A stretch of DNA of 64,000 nucleotides, from contig JAOWCC010000936.1 of assembly GCA_030867875.1 (NCBI GenBank), positions 78,029,032 to 78,093,031 on the forward strand, given 5' to 3'. The translations under genes and the position numbers were made by a program. Below the pieces are notes generated by a model. That model ran no database searches, was not told where the DNA came from, and saw only the letters and a program-made list of their open reading frames with translations. This DNA is from Actinernus sp. WN-2022. Taxonomy: Eukaryota > Cnidaria > Anthozoa > Actiniaria > Actinernidae. This document shows, one piece after another, positions 1 to 11,540 of the stretch; the stretch's first letter is position 1; every line of letters starts with the position of its first letter.

Positions 1-1224
1 AAAAGAGCAGTAAAGTACAGCATATAGAATTGGAAGAAAGTTTAACATACTTTAAAAAGTTGAGTCAAGAGACTGAAAACGCGCGGTCTGAAAGCGAAAA
101 CAGTCCACGAAATTCAACACCGCAGAACGAACCGTGTGATCATCAAACGGAACGACCCCTCGACTACCCTTTTACTATAAAAGAGGTTGAAGACAAAATA
201 AAAAAAAATGAAGAATGGAAAATCTGTAGGACCAGATAATATACCCCCAATGAACTCCTAAAAAACAACGCGGCAGTTCTTATACCATTGTTAACCAAGT
301 TATTCAACGCGGTCCTGTTTACGGGAATATTCCCAACAAATTGGTCTTTAGGATACATTTTACCGACATATAAAAAAGGAGACAAATCCAATGTAGAAAA
401 CTACCGAGGCATTACTCTTTTGTCGTGCGTAGGTAAACTGTTGACAGCAATTATGAATGATCGCCTAACCACATTCATTGAGAAAGAACACATTTTTCGC
501 CCCGAACAGGGCGGGTTCAGACGAAACTATCGCACTAGTGATAGCGTGTTAACACTAAAAATGCTGATCGACAAATATGTCAAATCGAGAAGAAAGTCAA
601 AATATAATTATTTGTTTAGCTGTTTTGTTGATTTTAGCAAAGATTTCGACAATATAAATAGAGAAATCCTATTCAACAAGCTTGCCTCGCTAGGAATCCA
701 TGGTAATTTTTTAGCAGTAATCAAAAGCATATATGCATGCCAATGATATGGCATGCGTAAAAATCGGAGACGAAATCTCAACCGCTTTTAGTTGTAATAA
801 GGGTGTAAAACAGGGCTGTATCTACATGATTTACCACCAATACTAGAAGCTGCCTGTAATGACCGACAAGAATTAACCGGCCAATATGTGAGCTCTCTCC
901 TATACGCTGACGATTTAGTTTTAATGGCCACATCAGAAAAGGGCCTACAACAACTTCTTGACCACTTGGCGCTTTATTGTAACAAAAATAGTATTAAGAT
1001 AAACTGCATAAAGACAAAGGTAATGATATTTAATACAAATGGGAGAAATTTAAATAGATTTAATTTTAATCTAAATAATAATATCATAGACAATGTAACA
1101 TCTTATAGATACCGAGGGATGGATCTAAGGAGTGCAAGCGGTAGCTTCACATCTATACAATACTCTAATTATGCCAATCATGACTTATTGTTGTGAGGTG
1201 TGGGGTCTTGATGGCAAATTTTAA

Positions 1225-1679
1225 GTGCCTATGAAGCTTATTTTTTTATTTTAGATATCAATTCTACATCAAGTGAATAGTAGAATGGTACAATATATCT
1301 TGCTTTGAATGCTGTGCCGCTGAGTTAAGGAGGTTTTAATATCCAAAATGCTAATTACATGACGTCAGGGGAGGTATCTGCAATCACTTCTTAGTGGTTG
1401 TGAATGGGCGTTTCTACTGATATAGGAAAACAAATTTCTAAAATCATTTTATTTCAACCATGGGTATAACACTGGTAATTTAAAAAAAATGTTTAATTGT
1501 AACAAAAAAAATTGTATAATAATTGATGCCTCCCATGACGTCATGTAATTAGCATTTTGGATATTAAAACCTCCTTAACTCAGCGGCACAGCATGCAAAA
1601 CAAGATGTATTGTACCATTCTACTATTCACTGGATGTAGAATTGATATCTAAAATTAAAAAATAAGCTTCATAGGCACT
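1225..1679. mobile_element. MITE with ~150-bp inverted repeats, TTAA-flanked
   Basis: The left arm from GTGCCTATGAAGCTTA (1225) through about 1375 is the inverted complement of about 1525-1679, which ends TAAGCTTCATAGGCACT. Both sides carry TTAA (1221-1224 and 1680-1683). It interrupts the LINE, whose reading resumes after it. It has no coding capacity. TTAA targets are known for piggyBac- and Kolobok-type transposases. Confidence 0.8.
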
Positions 1680-1988
1680 TTAATGAACTGCGCGACCCCA
1701 TTGAACAAATTCAAAGCAAATTCTGCAAGATATTATTAGGTGTCGGTAAACAAGCGACCCACAAAGCCTGTAGAGCTGAATTGGGACGCTTCACCACACG
1801 TCTCACAACCACCGTTCGAGTCGTGAAATACTGGATGCGTCGAGTTTAGATGACACTAGGCTTACGAAACTGGGCTATGATGAACAAATAATGGAAAATA
1901 AAACCCATTTGTGGTCTTCTAAAATTAAAGAAACCCTATTTAAGTTAGGTTATGGATATATATGGATACAACAATCTACTCCTATTAA

Positions 1989-2547
1989 AGTGCCTATAAC
2001 CCTTTTGCAATTTTGATAGCTTATGAACCTCCGAAAAGGTTTGAGTACTTCTGTGAAGAAAGTTTTGGTTTACAGTGAATACTTTATGTTCTACGCTTGT
2101 TTGAAATCGTGTAAATGTGACCTTTTGTGACCTTTCCTGACCCATGACCGCGTAAGTAAAAGCCTGGGTCGAAACCTGTATGTTCGTCACCTCATTAATG
2201 CATTATTCTCCATGGCGCCTTTCTATCACAACAACATCGATGCATAGAAAATATACACAGTTTGTGAGTTGTTAGTAAAGAAAAAGTCATTTTAGTCAAC
2301 ATGTTAAGTATTTCTTCAAATGATTGCAAAGCCGAATTAATTATATGACGTCAATATGACGTAAATACAGGTATCGACCCAGGCTTTTGCTTACGCGGTC
2401 ATGGATCAGGAAAGGTCACATTTACACGATTTCAAACAAGCGTATAACATAAAGTATTCACTCAAAACCAAAACTTTCTTCACAGAAGTACTCAAAACTC
2501 TTCGGAGGTTTGTAAACAATAAAAATTGCAAAAGGGTTATAGGCACT
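1989..2547. mobile_element. MITE with ~190-bp inverted repeats, TTAA-flanked (copy 1 of 2)
   Basis: The ends AGTGCCTATAACCC and GGGTTATAGGCACT are flanked by TTAA at 1985-1988 and 2548-2551. Long imperfect inverted arms flank a short unique centre (CCATGGCGCCTTTCTATCAC). A clearly related copy lies at 29,399-29,884 with the same centre. Inserted in the same LINE remnant. Confidence 0.85.
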
Positions 2548-3158
2548 TTAAAGAGCAAATTAAAAAGAGCTTCGAACAGAGAGCAACCGATATAGAGACT
2601 CAAGAATGGTTTGCGGCCATAAACGATGATCATAGATCAAATCCAAATTCAGCGAATAAACTACGGACGTACCGATTATTCAAAACAGAATACAAGTGGT
2701 AAATATAAAAAACGTCAAACATAGAATAGCACTGACTAAGCTAAGAATCAGTAATCACGACTTAGCAATTGAAAAGGACCGGTATAAGAGGCCGTATGTA
2801 CCGCCTTCAGATAGAAAATGTTTCTTCGATCTGTAAAACTGATATTGAAGATGAGGAACATTTCCTACTCAAATGCAAGTTATACACGGAGGAAAGATTA
2901 GCTCTCCAAAACGTAATCGATGTTTCCCATATGACTCTCAAGAAATTGCTGAATCCATGTAAACAGTTTGCCAACAAAATAAGTAATTATACAAATTTAT
3001 GCTTCAAAAAACGTGCAGCCATTTTCAATAATAATTCGTAATTTTGCCAATTCACTTCTTTAAACCTAACCTTGTTGGAGCCAAACTGATATACTTGTAG
3101 ATTGAAGTATTCAAGTCCAATAAAAGAAATGTATCGAGGATTGAAGAGAAGAAGAAAC

Positions 3159-5349
3159 AAGGGCACCCAACGAAGTTTTCGGTTAAAAAGCTGTTCGGGA
3201 GAGTAAATTAGCCTAAAACTTTCGGATTTGAAAAAATTGTCCCTAGAAAATTGTTTTCTGAAATACTGGCTAGAAAATTTGTTTCCAATCCCTAGAAAAT
3301 TATAGAAGAAAAGGGAGACTAAAAGGTTTTCCCTAAAATATTCGTACGTCCCAATTCGTCTGATCAATAGAGTCAGAACAGGAAAAAAGAATCCCTAAAA
3401 AATTCGTACCTCCACAAAACTTTGCAACATGAAGTTACTTGGGCTAGAAAATTCTTGTTATGTTCTAGCCTACTAACAAATTCGTACGCCGGGAATATTT
3501 TGCCATAGTATTTTCGGTTTACACGATTTCCACCTAGAAAATCCGAACAGCTAATAGCTTTCTAGAATACGTCAAAAGACATAGTAATAATTTATAATAA
3601 TTTATGGACTTATATTGCGCAAGTTTCATGTGTATATGATCACTTGCGCATTACATGATATGTAAATAACTTATGTATAGCTTAGCCTAAATAATATAAT
3701 GTTAAAAATCCATACTAATGTTAATACTAATTTTACGGAAGCTAAACCTATACTAATAGATTAATACTAAATGTTTAAGAACTAATAAAATACTAAAAAT
3801 GAGTAAAAACTATACATTCTAATATTAAAAAAATTATGTTAAAATAAATTACAGTTAAATGCTTTCCTAAAAAGATAAGTCTTAATTGAACGTTTAAAAG
3901 AATCGAGAGACTGTTCATTTCGTAAAGAGTTCGGTAGATCGTTCCACAGTTTAGGAGCAGCAGATACAAAGGCTCTGTCGCCAAGTGTAGGCTTAGTTAT
4001 CACATAAGGTGGTTCTAGTAACAATTCGGTATTAGAACGAAGACAATATCTAGACTTACTCTTAATCTTAATTAGATCATTAATATATATAGGTGACAGA
4101 CCATGCAATGCCTTAAAAGTAATAAGTAATAATTTAAAGATAATTCTAAACTTAACTGGAAGCCAATGCAGCTGATATAATATAGGTGTTATATGGTCGA
4201 ATCTTGGTATCTTACAAATAAGACGGGCAGCAGTATTTTGTACTCTCTGTAACTTAATTAGTTGTGTCTGCGGTAATCCGTATAAAAGGCTATTACAGTA
4301 ATCGATACGGCTTGTGACAAAGGCATGTACTAAAAGCTTGGTAGATTCAGTGGACAAATACTTCCTTATGCGTCTAATGTTGTGTAAATGGAAAAATGAA
4401 GAATTGCATATCTTATTAATATTGGTGTTCATGGACAACTTAGAGTCGAACCAAGAACCTAAATTTCTGGCAACTGGAACGGGTGCAATATTACAATTTC
4501 CGACAGTTATATGTTCAATGTTTACTTTAGCTAATTGTTGCCTAGTGCCTATAATCAGAAATTCAGTCTTGTCATCGTTCAGCATTAGCCGGTCGGCAAG
4601 CATCCATTGGCGAATGTCCTTTATGCAGTTTTCTATGACAGAAATAGCGTTCTCCTGATTAGCAGCTGAGTCCGGCTTGAAAGAAAAGTAGATCTGAGAA
4701 TCATCGGCGTAGCAGTGGACATTAGGGAGATGCGCATTCATAATATCAAATAGTTTCGATGCATAAATAACAAAGAGAAGAGGTCCAAGGGGGTACCATT
4801 AATTTCGTCAAATATGACTAAAACCAGTCGAGTACTTTACCAGATACACCAACCTTAGATTTGAGAGTGTCAAGTAGGATACAAAGATCAACGGTGTCGA
4901 AGGCTGCACTTAAATCCAGAAGCACAAGGAGGGTTACTTGCTGCCGGTTCATATTCATCAATATATCATTCTTAACCTTTAGTAGCGCTGTCTCTGTACT
5001 GTGATGTTTCCTGTAAGAAGATTGTAATGCAGGGTACAGGCCATTTACAGTCATGTGACAGCTATGTAGTTGCTCACAAACGGTTATTTCCGTTAATTTA
5101 GAAACATAAGGGAGATTGCTAATAGGACGGTAGTTCTTAAACACAAGGTCAAGTCCATATTTCTTAAGCAAGGGCATGATGAGAGCCTCTTTCCAATCAT
5201 CAGGAAATAATGTGGTATCCAGAGAGAGATTAATAATTTTAGTCAAGACGGGCAACATAGTAGCTAAGTAGGCGCCTTAAAATGGCTAGATAAGCTGTAG
5301 ACAACAGGTTTCAAACGAATTTCAAAAAGTATACTCGTTGGGTGCCCTT
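3159..5349. mobile_element. hAT-like non-autonomous DNA element carrying a nested LINE
   Basis: The terminal inverted repeat AAGGGCACCCAACGA (3159) is matched by TCGTTGGGTGCCCTT ending at 5349. It is flanked by near-identical 8-mers, GAAGAAAC (3151-3158) and GAAGAAAT (5350-5357), consistent with an 8-bp target duplication with one change. The non-LINE part (3159-3800 and 5260-5349) is AT-rich and non-coding with repeated CTAGAAAAT motifs. The 8-bp duplication points to hAT, but no transposase is present, so the class is inferred. Confidence 0.6.
3839..5258 (-). pseudogene. CR1/L2-like LINE reverse transcriptase, 5'-truncated with internal deletion
   Basis: Read on the minus strand. 5258-4818 holds the RT N-terminal part with NYRPISNLP, HHSTETALL and LLDLSAAFDTVD (catalytic motif A). 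4741-3839 resumes at CYADDSQIYF (motif C) and runs through the thumb and the C-terminal LHWLPVKFRI...FKLLLITFKAL block typical of CR1/L2-type elements. The stretch between (4741-4818) lacks the usual GVPQGS region, so roughly 50-60 codons are missing and the frame is broken. The 5' end is truncated near 5260, as is usual for LINE insertions. Dead copy nested in the 3159-5349 element. Confidence 0.85.
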
Positions 5350-6300
5350 GAAGAAATCCAACAGATTTACGCATTGTTGTGGACGTCAGTAAACTATACT
5401 GATAGAACACGAGCTACGTATACAAGGAAGTGGTTGCTGTTTATCATAGTTTATCATATCTATAATATGCCATATAAAGTTGGGACCAGGAGAGTAGTAC
5501 TTCCTTCTAAGCTTTTTCTTTGAGCGATTCTCAACGCTTTCTGGATCCAAATCTTTCGCACTGTCTCTCTATCAACTCTCAGTCCATTTTTGTTCTGTAT
5601 CTTTTGTTACATGAAGCGATAATCTAAACAGCAGCAACTGGAAAAACTTGAGGCGGACGAGGGGCCTGCGATGTCTTGCCCTTAACTGAGAAAACGTGAT
5701 GTTCTAGCCGGCATTTGCAGTTAGATCTAGATTGTTCAGTTCAAAAAGGCATGAAGAATCGGTGGGGAAAGATGACTATTTATTTATCAGTCGTATTTCT
5801 ACTACTGAATCACAAGTTTATCTAATGACATGTACTGCGCTTATGTTCGAATAGTTTTCTCAAAAATCTTATTGAAGGAAAAAAATCAAAATAAATAATT
5901 TGTTGACTTGATTGTAGGATTCGATTGACTCATCGGCCCCGTGACATGCGGACATACAGGGGTTCTTCTTCCTAACTTGGCGGCTCTATTCCTCTCCCAG
6001 TATTTTCATCCATTTCCGTCGTAGTGCCTCCTCTCCCCTTTTCATTGAAGATATTTTCCCTGCATGGCTAAATAGTGACTTCGTTTTTCATCCTGCTGTT
6101 ATAGCTGAAAGCCTGGACACTTGTGAAACTGTTTATAAACATTAATTTGAGTAGCTTTCTTGTCCCTCTTTGTAATTGACTAGATTTTCAGGCCCCAGGC
6201 TCTACTGTGGGTAAATAAATTGTAAGGGTTTGTAGGTTTCAATTTTAACGACTGTACTACTGCATGTAAGTTTAAGTAGTTGCAGATGAAAAGCCACCCA
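5350..6300. other. Intergenic stretch, nothing recognised
   Basis: AT-rich non-coding sequence with no convincing exon, repeat or structural RNA. It ends in a TTA-rich microsatellite (about 6325-6362) that leads into the octamer array. Confidence 0.4.
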
Positions 6301-6362
6301 GTGAAAATACTGCAACTAATCCGTTATTATTATTATTATTTTATTATTATTATTATATTATA

Positions 6363-6772
6363 TTGTCATGTTGTCATGTTGTCATGTTGTCATGTTGTCA
6401 TGTTGTCATGTTGTCATGTTGTCATGTTGTCATGTTGTCATGTTGTCATGTTGTCATGTTGTCATGTTGTCATGTTGTCATGTTGTCATGTTGTCATGTT
6501 GTCATGTTGTCATGTTGTCATGTTGTCATGTTGTCATGTTGTCATGTTGTCATGTTGTCATGTTGTCATGTTGTCATGTTGTCATGTTGTCATGTTGTCA
6601 TGTTGTCATGTTGTCATGTTGTCATGTTGTCATGTTGTCATGTTGTCATGTTGTCATGTTGTCATGTTGTCGTGTTGTCGTGTTGTCGTGTTGTCGTGTT
6701 GTCATGTTGTCGTGTTGTCGTGTTGTCGTGTTGTCATGTTGTCGTGTTGTCATGTTGTCGTGTTGTCATGTT
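6363..6772. repeat. Octanucleotide minisatellite, unit GTCATGTT, ~51 copies
   Basis: Near-perfect 8-bp tandem repeat. The last third carries an A-to-G variant unit (GTCGTGTT) interspersed with the parent unit. Because 8 is not a multiple of 3 and the repeat contains no stop, all three plus frames are open for 240-300 codons. These open frames are artefacts of the repeat, not genes. Confidence 0.95.
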
Positions 6773-6794
6773 CTTTCGTTATTATGTTATTATG

Positions 6795-7063
6795 TTCTTT
6801 CGTTCTTTCGTCCTTTCGTCCTTTCGTCCTTTCGTCCTTTCGTCCTTTCGTCCTTTCGTCCTTTCGTCCTTTCGTCCTTTCGTCCTTTCGTCCTTTCGTC
6901 CTTTCGTCCTTTCGTCCTTTCGTCCTTTCGTCCTTTCGTCCTTTCGTCCTTTCGTCCTTTCGTCCTTTCGTCCTTTCGTCCTTTCGTCCTTTCGTCCTTT
7001 CGTCCTTTCGTCCTTTCGTCCTTTCGTCCTTTCGTCCTTTCGTCCTTTCGTCCTTTCGTCCTT
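6795..7063. repeat. Octanucleotide minisatellite, unit CTTTCGTC, ~33 copies
   Basis: A second 8-bp array directly downstream of the first, separated by a short TTCTTTCGTTATTATG-type bridge. Both arrays are bracketed by TTA-rich microsatellite. Units are highly homogeneous. The open frames here are artefacts. Confidence 0.95.
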
Positions 7064-7682
7064 TTGTTATTATTATTTTATTAATATTATAATTTTATTA
7101 CTATTGTGCGAATCAGTTATATACTATTCCATCCCAGTCCTAAACGATGTCACTTTTTATGGGACCGGTCGTAGGATTTGGGTAGGAAATCAAGGTATAG
7201 TATTTGATCCCCCCTCAAACAGGTGTTATATTTTCATGCGGGAAAATTTACAGACAAATGTATAGAAAACTGAAAACACGATTGCACGCTTCCCATCACG
7301 GCAGCTACATCCCTCAAATTTTGATCACTTAATCTTTGACCTGTCTGCAGACAGTGCCGGAATATTTCAGAAATTTGATTTTACGGAAATTATTTGGCAT
7401 CGTATTCCCATACAAACATTGTATTTCGGACCATGTTTGCACCCCTTTCAAAATGTCGGAATTAACCGCGAACTGGTCTATTATAAAACACTTCAAAAAC
7501 TTATGAATAATTAATGAGCATTTTGTCCAATCAGATGAAGCAAATCAGTCACGTGCATGCTCCTTTATACCTGATAAAATCTCATCATTCTAAAAGGCCC
7601 GCGGAGGGATTTGAATTCTGTCCCAGAGGGAAACGGGGTTAATGATTGAGACAATGGAATTTCTATTGATGTTTCAGCTTTC

Positions 7683-7778
7683 TCATTGAATTGCTAATTA
7701 GGATGAACGTTTTATATAAAGAATACTAATGAACATGAAATTTTATATAAAGTTTCATCCTAATTAAGAATTCACTGA
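7683..7778. repeat. Short hairpin / palindromic element
   Basis: The left arm around TGCTAATTAGGATGAA is the inverted complement of TTCATCCTAATTAAGAA on the right, with an inner TTTATATAAAG duplication. It may be a small MITE. The rest of 7,100-7,990 shows nothing recognisable. Confidence 0.5.
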
Positions 7779-7999
7779 TAAAGACCCAAAGAAAGCAAAA
7801 AGTACACGGAACATAAGGTACCTAGATAATAAATTTTGCACTACATTTACTAATATCAGCAGACTACCGAGATACACAGATAATATTATTAAAATGAAGT
7901 TATCCAACTACCATTACTTGTTTACCGAGCCACTGTTTAGTTCCAATTATTAAACCAAACTCAAAGCCGTAAAATAATAAAAACGTGCATTAAACTTAC

Positions 8000-8124
8000 A
8001 TATTTTGTGCCGGAGTCAAAAATTTAGAGTCTGCCGTCATATCAGTCACATCGCCTTCCAAGTCTTGAACTTTATCGAGGTAAACCACGACACCAAATCC
8101 TTCAAGTGCAGCTTCTTCTTGCAT
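8000..8124 (-). CDS. Candidate first coding exon of an unidentified minus-strand gene
   Basis: On the minus strand an ATG at 8124 opens about 41 codons (MQEEAALEGFGVVVYLD...). The frame ends at a strong splice donor (AT|GTAAGT) at 8000/7999. Composition is acidic and coding-like, unlike the surrounding AT-rich DNA. No homologue was recognised and no downstream exon was found to the left, where only repeats are seen. It could be a real gene start, an exon remnant, or chance. Confidence 0.3.
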
Positions 8125-8138
8125 TGCTAAACGCCGCT

Positions 8139-8998
8139 TCAAACAACATAGTATGGTAATTTCTTCATGTCATTCCCTTGAGATGTTCGTAATTGCAGGC
8201 GGTGATTACTCGAATATTTTGCATGGCGTTGTGAATACAAAGGTTCAATGGTTAAAGCGTTTTTGAAGCCGTTCAAAACACTCACAGCACGTGTTTTATC
8301 AAGTCTAAAAATTCTGTGTTTTAAACAGTACGCCCAAGTGTGGCGCATGATCGTTGTGCGCCACTAAGTCTATCTAGGTTCCTCCTGGATGGTATTTCCT
8401 ACATTTTGAGGCGAAAGTTAAACTGAAAGAGACTAGTATTATTAAATTAAGAGAACGACTTGCAAGCCTGGTGCTTATTGACTTAAAGATGCATCTTCCG
8501 CATAAAAAAGAATGAGTGTACGTGACTGACCCCGAGGAAACTGACTGAGCTTTAAAGGGGAACATTGAGGAACGAGGAGAAATAAAATTGACTGTTTCTC
8601 GATGGTGACAGTCATTAAGTGTTATCGGGAGCTCGAGAGTTATTGAATGCCAGAAAATTGCCGGAACTCTGTGTAAGAACACTACCGTGATCATTCAAGA
8701 GGATTGAAGAGCAGGAATGCGGACATCAATTTGCCAATATATTATGAATAAACCTATCCCTAGGCCTACTCCGGGTCCTAAAGTCGCCTAAGTCGCCTTA
8801 AATCACATAAAATCGCATTAAGGCGCTTCACTAGGGTATTCAGCAGTTACTCCTTATAATCATGCAGTCTTACTTAAGTCGCCTTAAGTTGCCCAAATGT
8901 TCAAAGTTGCAGCAAGCAATTCTTCAATTTTTCTTAAGTCGCCTAAAGTCGCCTAAAATTTCCCTAATTTTCCCCCCCGAAATTGCTTAAGTATTCAT
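8139..8998. other. Intergenic stretch with AAGTCGCCTTAA-rich low complexity
   Basis: No gene recognised. About 8780-8960 contains repeated TAAGTCGCCTTAA-like motifs (at least six) that look like a degenerate satellite. Confidence 0.4.
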
Positions 8999-9290
8999 TA
9001 GTGATACCACACCAGTGAATATCACTTTTCGCGCGCTCTGATTGGCTACTCAAACAGTGAATACGATTTCTTAGTATATACCACACCAATGAATATCACT
9101 TTTCACGCGCTCTGATTGGCTACTCAAACAGTGAATATGATTTCATATTCACCTCCGAGCAAGGCAGTGATCATCTCGCGCGAGTTTTTGTCCATTTGAC
9201 AGGGAAAAAAAACTATTTGGTGCTGGCTATTCACCTGCAGTGTGGTATATACTAAAACAATTATTCACCTCAGTGTTGGTGAATAGTGCA
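8999..9290. repeat. Tandemly duplicated repeat block, related copy at 11,385-11,470
   Basis: A roughly 75-bp segment (TGAATATCACTTTTCGCGCGCTC...) occurs twice (about 8,999-9,072 and 9,080-9,140). It is followed by a TATTCACCTCCGAGC...CTCGCGCGAG block that recurs in the same orientation near 11,420-11,470. The two copies bracket the LINE at 9.3-10.9 kb, so that LINE may have inserted into this repeat family. Confidence 0.6.
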
Positions 9291-9302
9291 ATACAATACA
9301 AT

Positions 9303-10870
9303 ATTCTTTATTTATACAGAGGCACGAGCTACAACATTACAAGATATAATGAGTAATTGGAATCAATGTAAAGAGAATTAATATGAAATAAAATCAAAAA
9401 CAAATATACTTACTAGAACACTATGCGCAATGGGAGGGGGCTATGCCCTGGACGCGGCGCCAGAAATGCAGCAGCAGTGAAGCAAGGAGTGACAGTTATA
9501 GCAGAGGAGCTCCATGTCTAGATGGTTAACAGAGGAGATGTGCGGAAGAAAAACGTTACGAAGCTTATGCTTAATAGAAGCCAGTCTGGTAGGCAAAGTA
9601 TTAGAAGAGAGCGTAGTAGTAGATGTTGCAAGCTGCTTGAAGTCAGGATCCACGGAATTGAAAAGAATAGCAGCGCTATAAGCCAGAGTGCGCTTGCCAG
9701 AATTACTGCGAGGGTAAGGTAAGGCGAGGTTATGCATGCTGGCTCTGGTGCAGCGGCCAGAAGCTCTATAGCTACGAGTAGTAGAGAGGAAATGGAACAT
9801 GTTCTTAAAACACGTAGGTGCATCAGGATTAAGAAATGTGCTGAAGAGAAGTAGAAGTTTCCTACATTTAATTAGGTCGGTGATCGGAATCCACTTAAGC
9901 TGAGAGAACAGATGAACAGAGGGTTGACGGAAGTCGGCATCCAAGAGTATGCGGGCAGCGCGTTTTTGAAGGCGAAGAAGCCGCAGCATGTGGAGGTGGG
10001 AGCAGTTGCCCCAAGCAGCAGAACAATAGATGAAATGGTTATGGATGCATGAATTATAGAAGCGCAATGCACATTCATAGGTGAGGAAAGGCTTAATGCG
10101 ACGGAGAAGAGACAGTCTACTGCTGATGATGGCGCAGATGTTGTCGACGTGGTGTTCCCATAACATGAAACTGTCTAAAGTGACGCCTAGTATTTTGGCG
10201 TGGTCGACCTGCTCGATACTGTTACCGTCGAGAGGAAGTTACAAGTAGAGTTTTGGTCTTAGATATGTTGTTTGCCATTTTGTTTTGCCTTGTCCACGAA
10301 GACACAGCTAAGGCGACTTCATTCAATTGAGAACTGACAGTGGAGATAGAGTGGCCAGAAGCGAGTATAGCAGTGTCGTCGGCAAACATTGTCTGATAGG
10401 TGTTAGAGGATAGCTGTAAAGGTAGGTCATTAATAAATATAAGAAAGAAAAGCGGCCCGAGGATGCTGGCTGTGGTACACCTACAGACACTGGAAGTGCG
10501 TCCGACAGAGTGCTCCGGAATAGGGTCATTCTCTGGGTACGCCCTGACAGATAGGAACAGAACCACACGATAGTCGAGGGGGAACAGCCATAGACACGGA
10601 GCTTGTAGAGTAGTGTATTGTGATCGACTAGGTCAAATGCCTTTTTCAGATCGATGAGGAGAAGTCCATTTAGGAGTTTGTTATCTATATTGCTCAGTAT
10701 CTTGTCCGAGAGATCAGCGATGGTCAGCTCACATGAACGGAACCTTCTAAAGCCGAACTGTGAGTCTGTTAGGAGCTCGTGCTGAGCAAGAAAGTCGTAA
10801 AAAGATAAGTGTACAAACTGAGTGTACGTGGCGCTCTAGGACTTTAGAGACCACGGCGAGAACACACCGC
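9303..10870 (-). pseudogene. CR1-like LINE reverse transcriptase, frameshifted and 5'-truncated
   Basis: Minus-strand remains. About 10,790-10,570 reads LLLIDLKKAFDLVDH (RT motif A region). 10,566-10,222 has ILGPLFFLIFINDLP and MFADDTAIL (motif C). 10,166-9,441 is the thumb and C-terminal domain, with FIYCSAAWGN and LQKRAARILL motifs common to CR1/L2-type ORF2. There are at least two frameshifts. The left end carries a short tandem TTGTATTGTATTG tail (complement at 9,291-9,303), typical of LINE 3' ends. Confidence 0.8.
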
Positions 10871-10879
10871 GGCAAAACG

Positions 10880-11400
10880 TCACGCGCATGCGTATTTGCT
10901 ATTTCTTGTCGGCGCGCGGCCGCCCCCAGTTTCCCGCGAAAACTGAAATGAAACAACAGGCACATACCCGTGATTTTAAAATTTCTGCTTAAAAGCATCC
11001 ATTTGTGAACTGTTTTGTCAAAAAATAAGAAAACTACTTAAAAGCTAAGCCTAAGACTTTAACAGGTTGAAGTTTTCTTAATTTGTAATTCACTGTGAGT
11101 TTACTAAGTTATAAAATTATTTACTAAAAAAGTTGAAACCCTCGGTAATTTGTATTTGATAGCAGAGCCTTCGTTCTTTTGGCCAGCGGAGCATACCGTT
11201 TTGGGTAGGTACTTCATATATGATATATATGGTGTACCTACCGTTTTGCGGCGGTGTGCGGCGAGGCGAACATTGGAGCGGTCAAAGAGCGAGTCGTTTT
11301 TATACATTGGCGAGACTTTAGTAATTTTCCACAGGTCTGGGAAAATACCAGATGAAATGCCGAAGCGGCTCGGTAAATATCCACCACTATTCACCTCCAC
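10880..11400. other. Intergenic stretch, nothing recognised
   Basis: Non-coding. A short GGTAGGTAC...GGTGTACCTACC inverted pair occurs near 11,203-11,242. No gene or known repeat family is supported here. Confidence 0.35.
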
Positions 11401-11489
11401 TTTGGTGAATAATTGTTAAATATTCACCTCCGAGCGAAGGAGCGATCACCTCGCGCGAGTCTTTGTCCATTTATATTATTTTTGTCTTA

Positions 11490-11540
11490 GTACAAGTTTG
11501 TTTGAGGCCTGTCACGTGATACTTTGTCGTCCAATCGAAA
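11490..11540 (+). promoter_or_regulatory. Possible proximal promoter of the EXD3-like gene
   Basis: The sequence just before the first open exon contains a CACGTG E-box in GTCACGTGAT (about 11,513-11,520) and lies just after the repeat block that ends near 11,470. No TATA box is evident. This call rests only on position and one motif. Confidence 0.25.

Larger units (their letters stand above)
30..3041 (+). pseudogene. Non-LTR retrotransposon (LINE) reverse transcriptase, broken
   Basis: Plus-strand remains of a LINE second ORF. From 288 to 746 it reads as RT fingers/palm, including an NYRGITLL-type motif, a QGGFR motif and the FVDFSKDFD catalytic block (the first D is usual, the following A is replaced by D). 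From 888 to 1196 it has the YADDLVLM catalytic motif and the thumb. Sequence at 1684-1980 and 2555-3041 continues the C-terminal region and ends in a degenerate Cys/His stretch (IEDEEHFLLKC) before a stop at 3041. The reading is broken by frameshifts and stops (around 236, 746-888, 1848) and by two MITEs at TTAA sites. The 5' part lies outside the window. The clade (RTE/CR1-like) was not resolved. It is a dead copy. Confidence 0.8.

Noticed and set aside
6363..7063. CRISPR-like array
   Set aside because: Units are contiguous with no spacers, and the genome is eukaryotic.
6280..7265. Open frames of 238-300 codons (Cys/His/Val-rich then Ser/Phe/Arg-rich) in all three plus frames
   Set aside because: They are created by stop-free octanucleotide repeats whose length is not a multiple of 3; composition and periodicity are repeat-driven.
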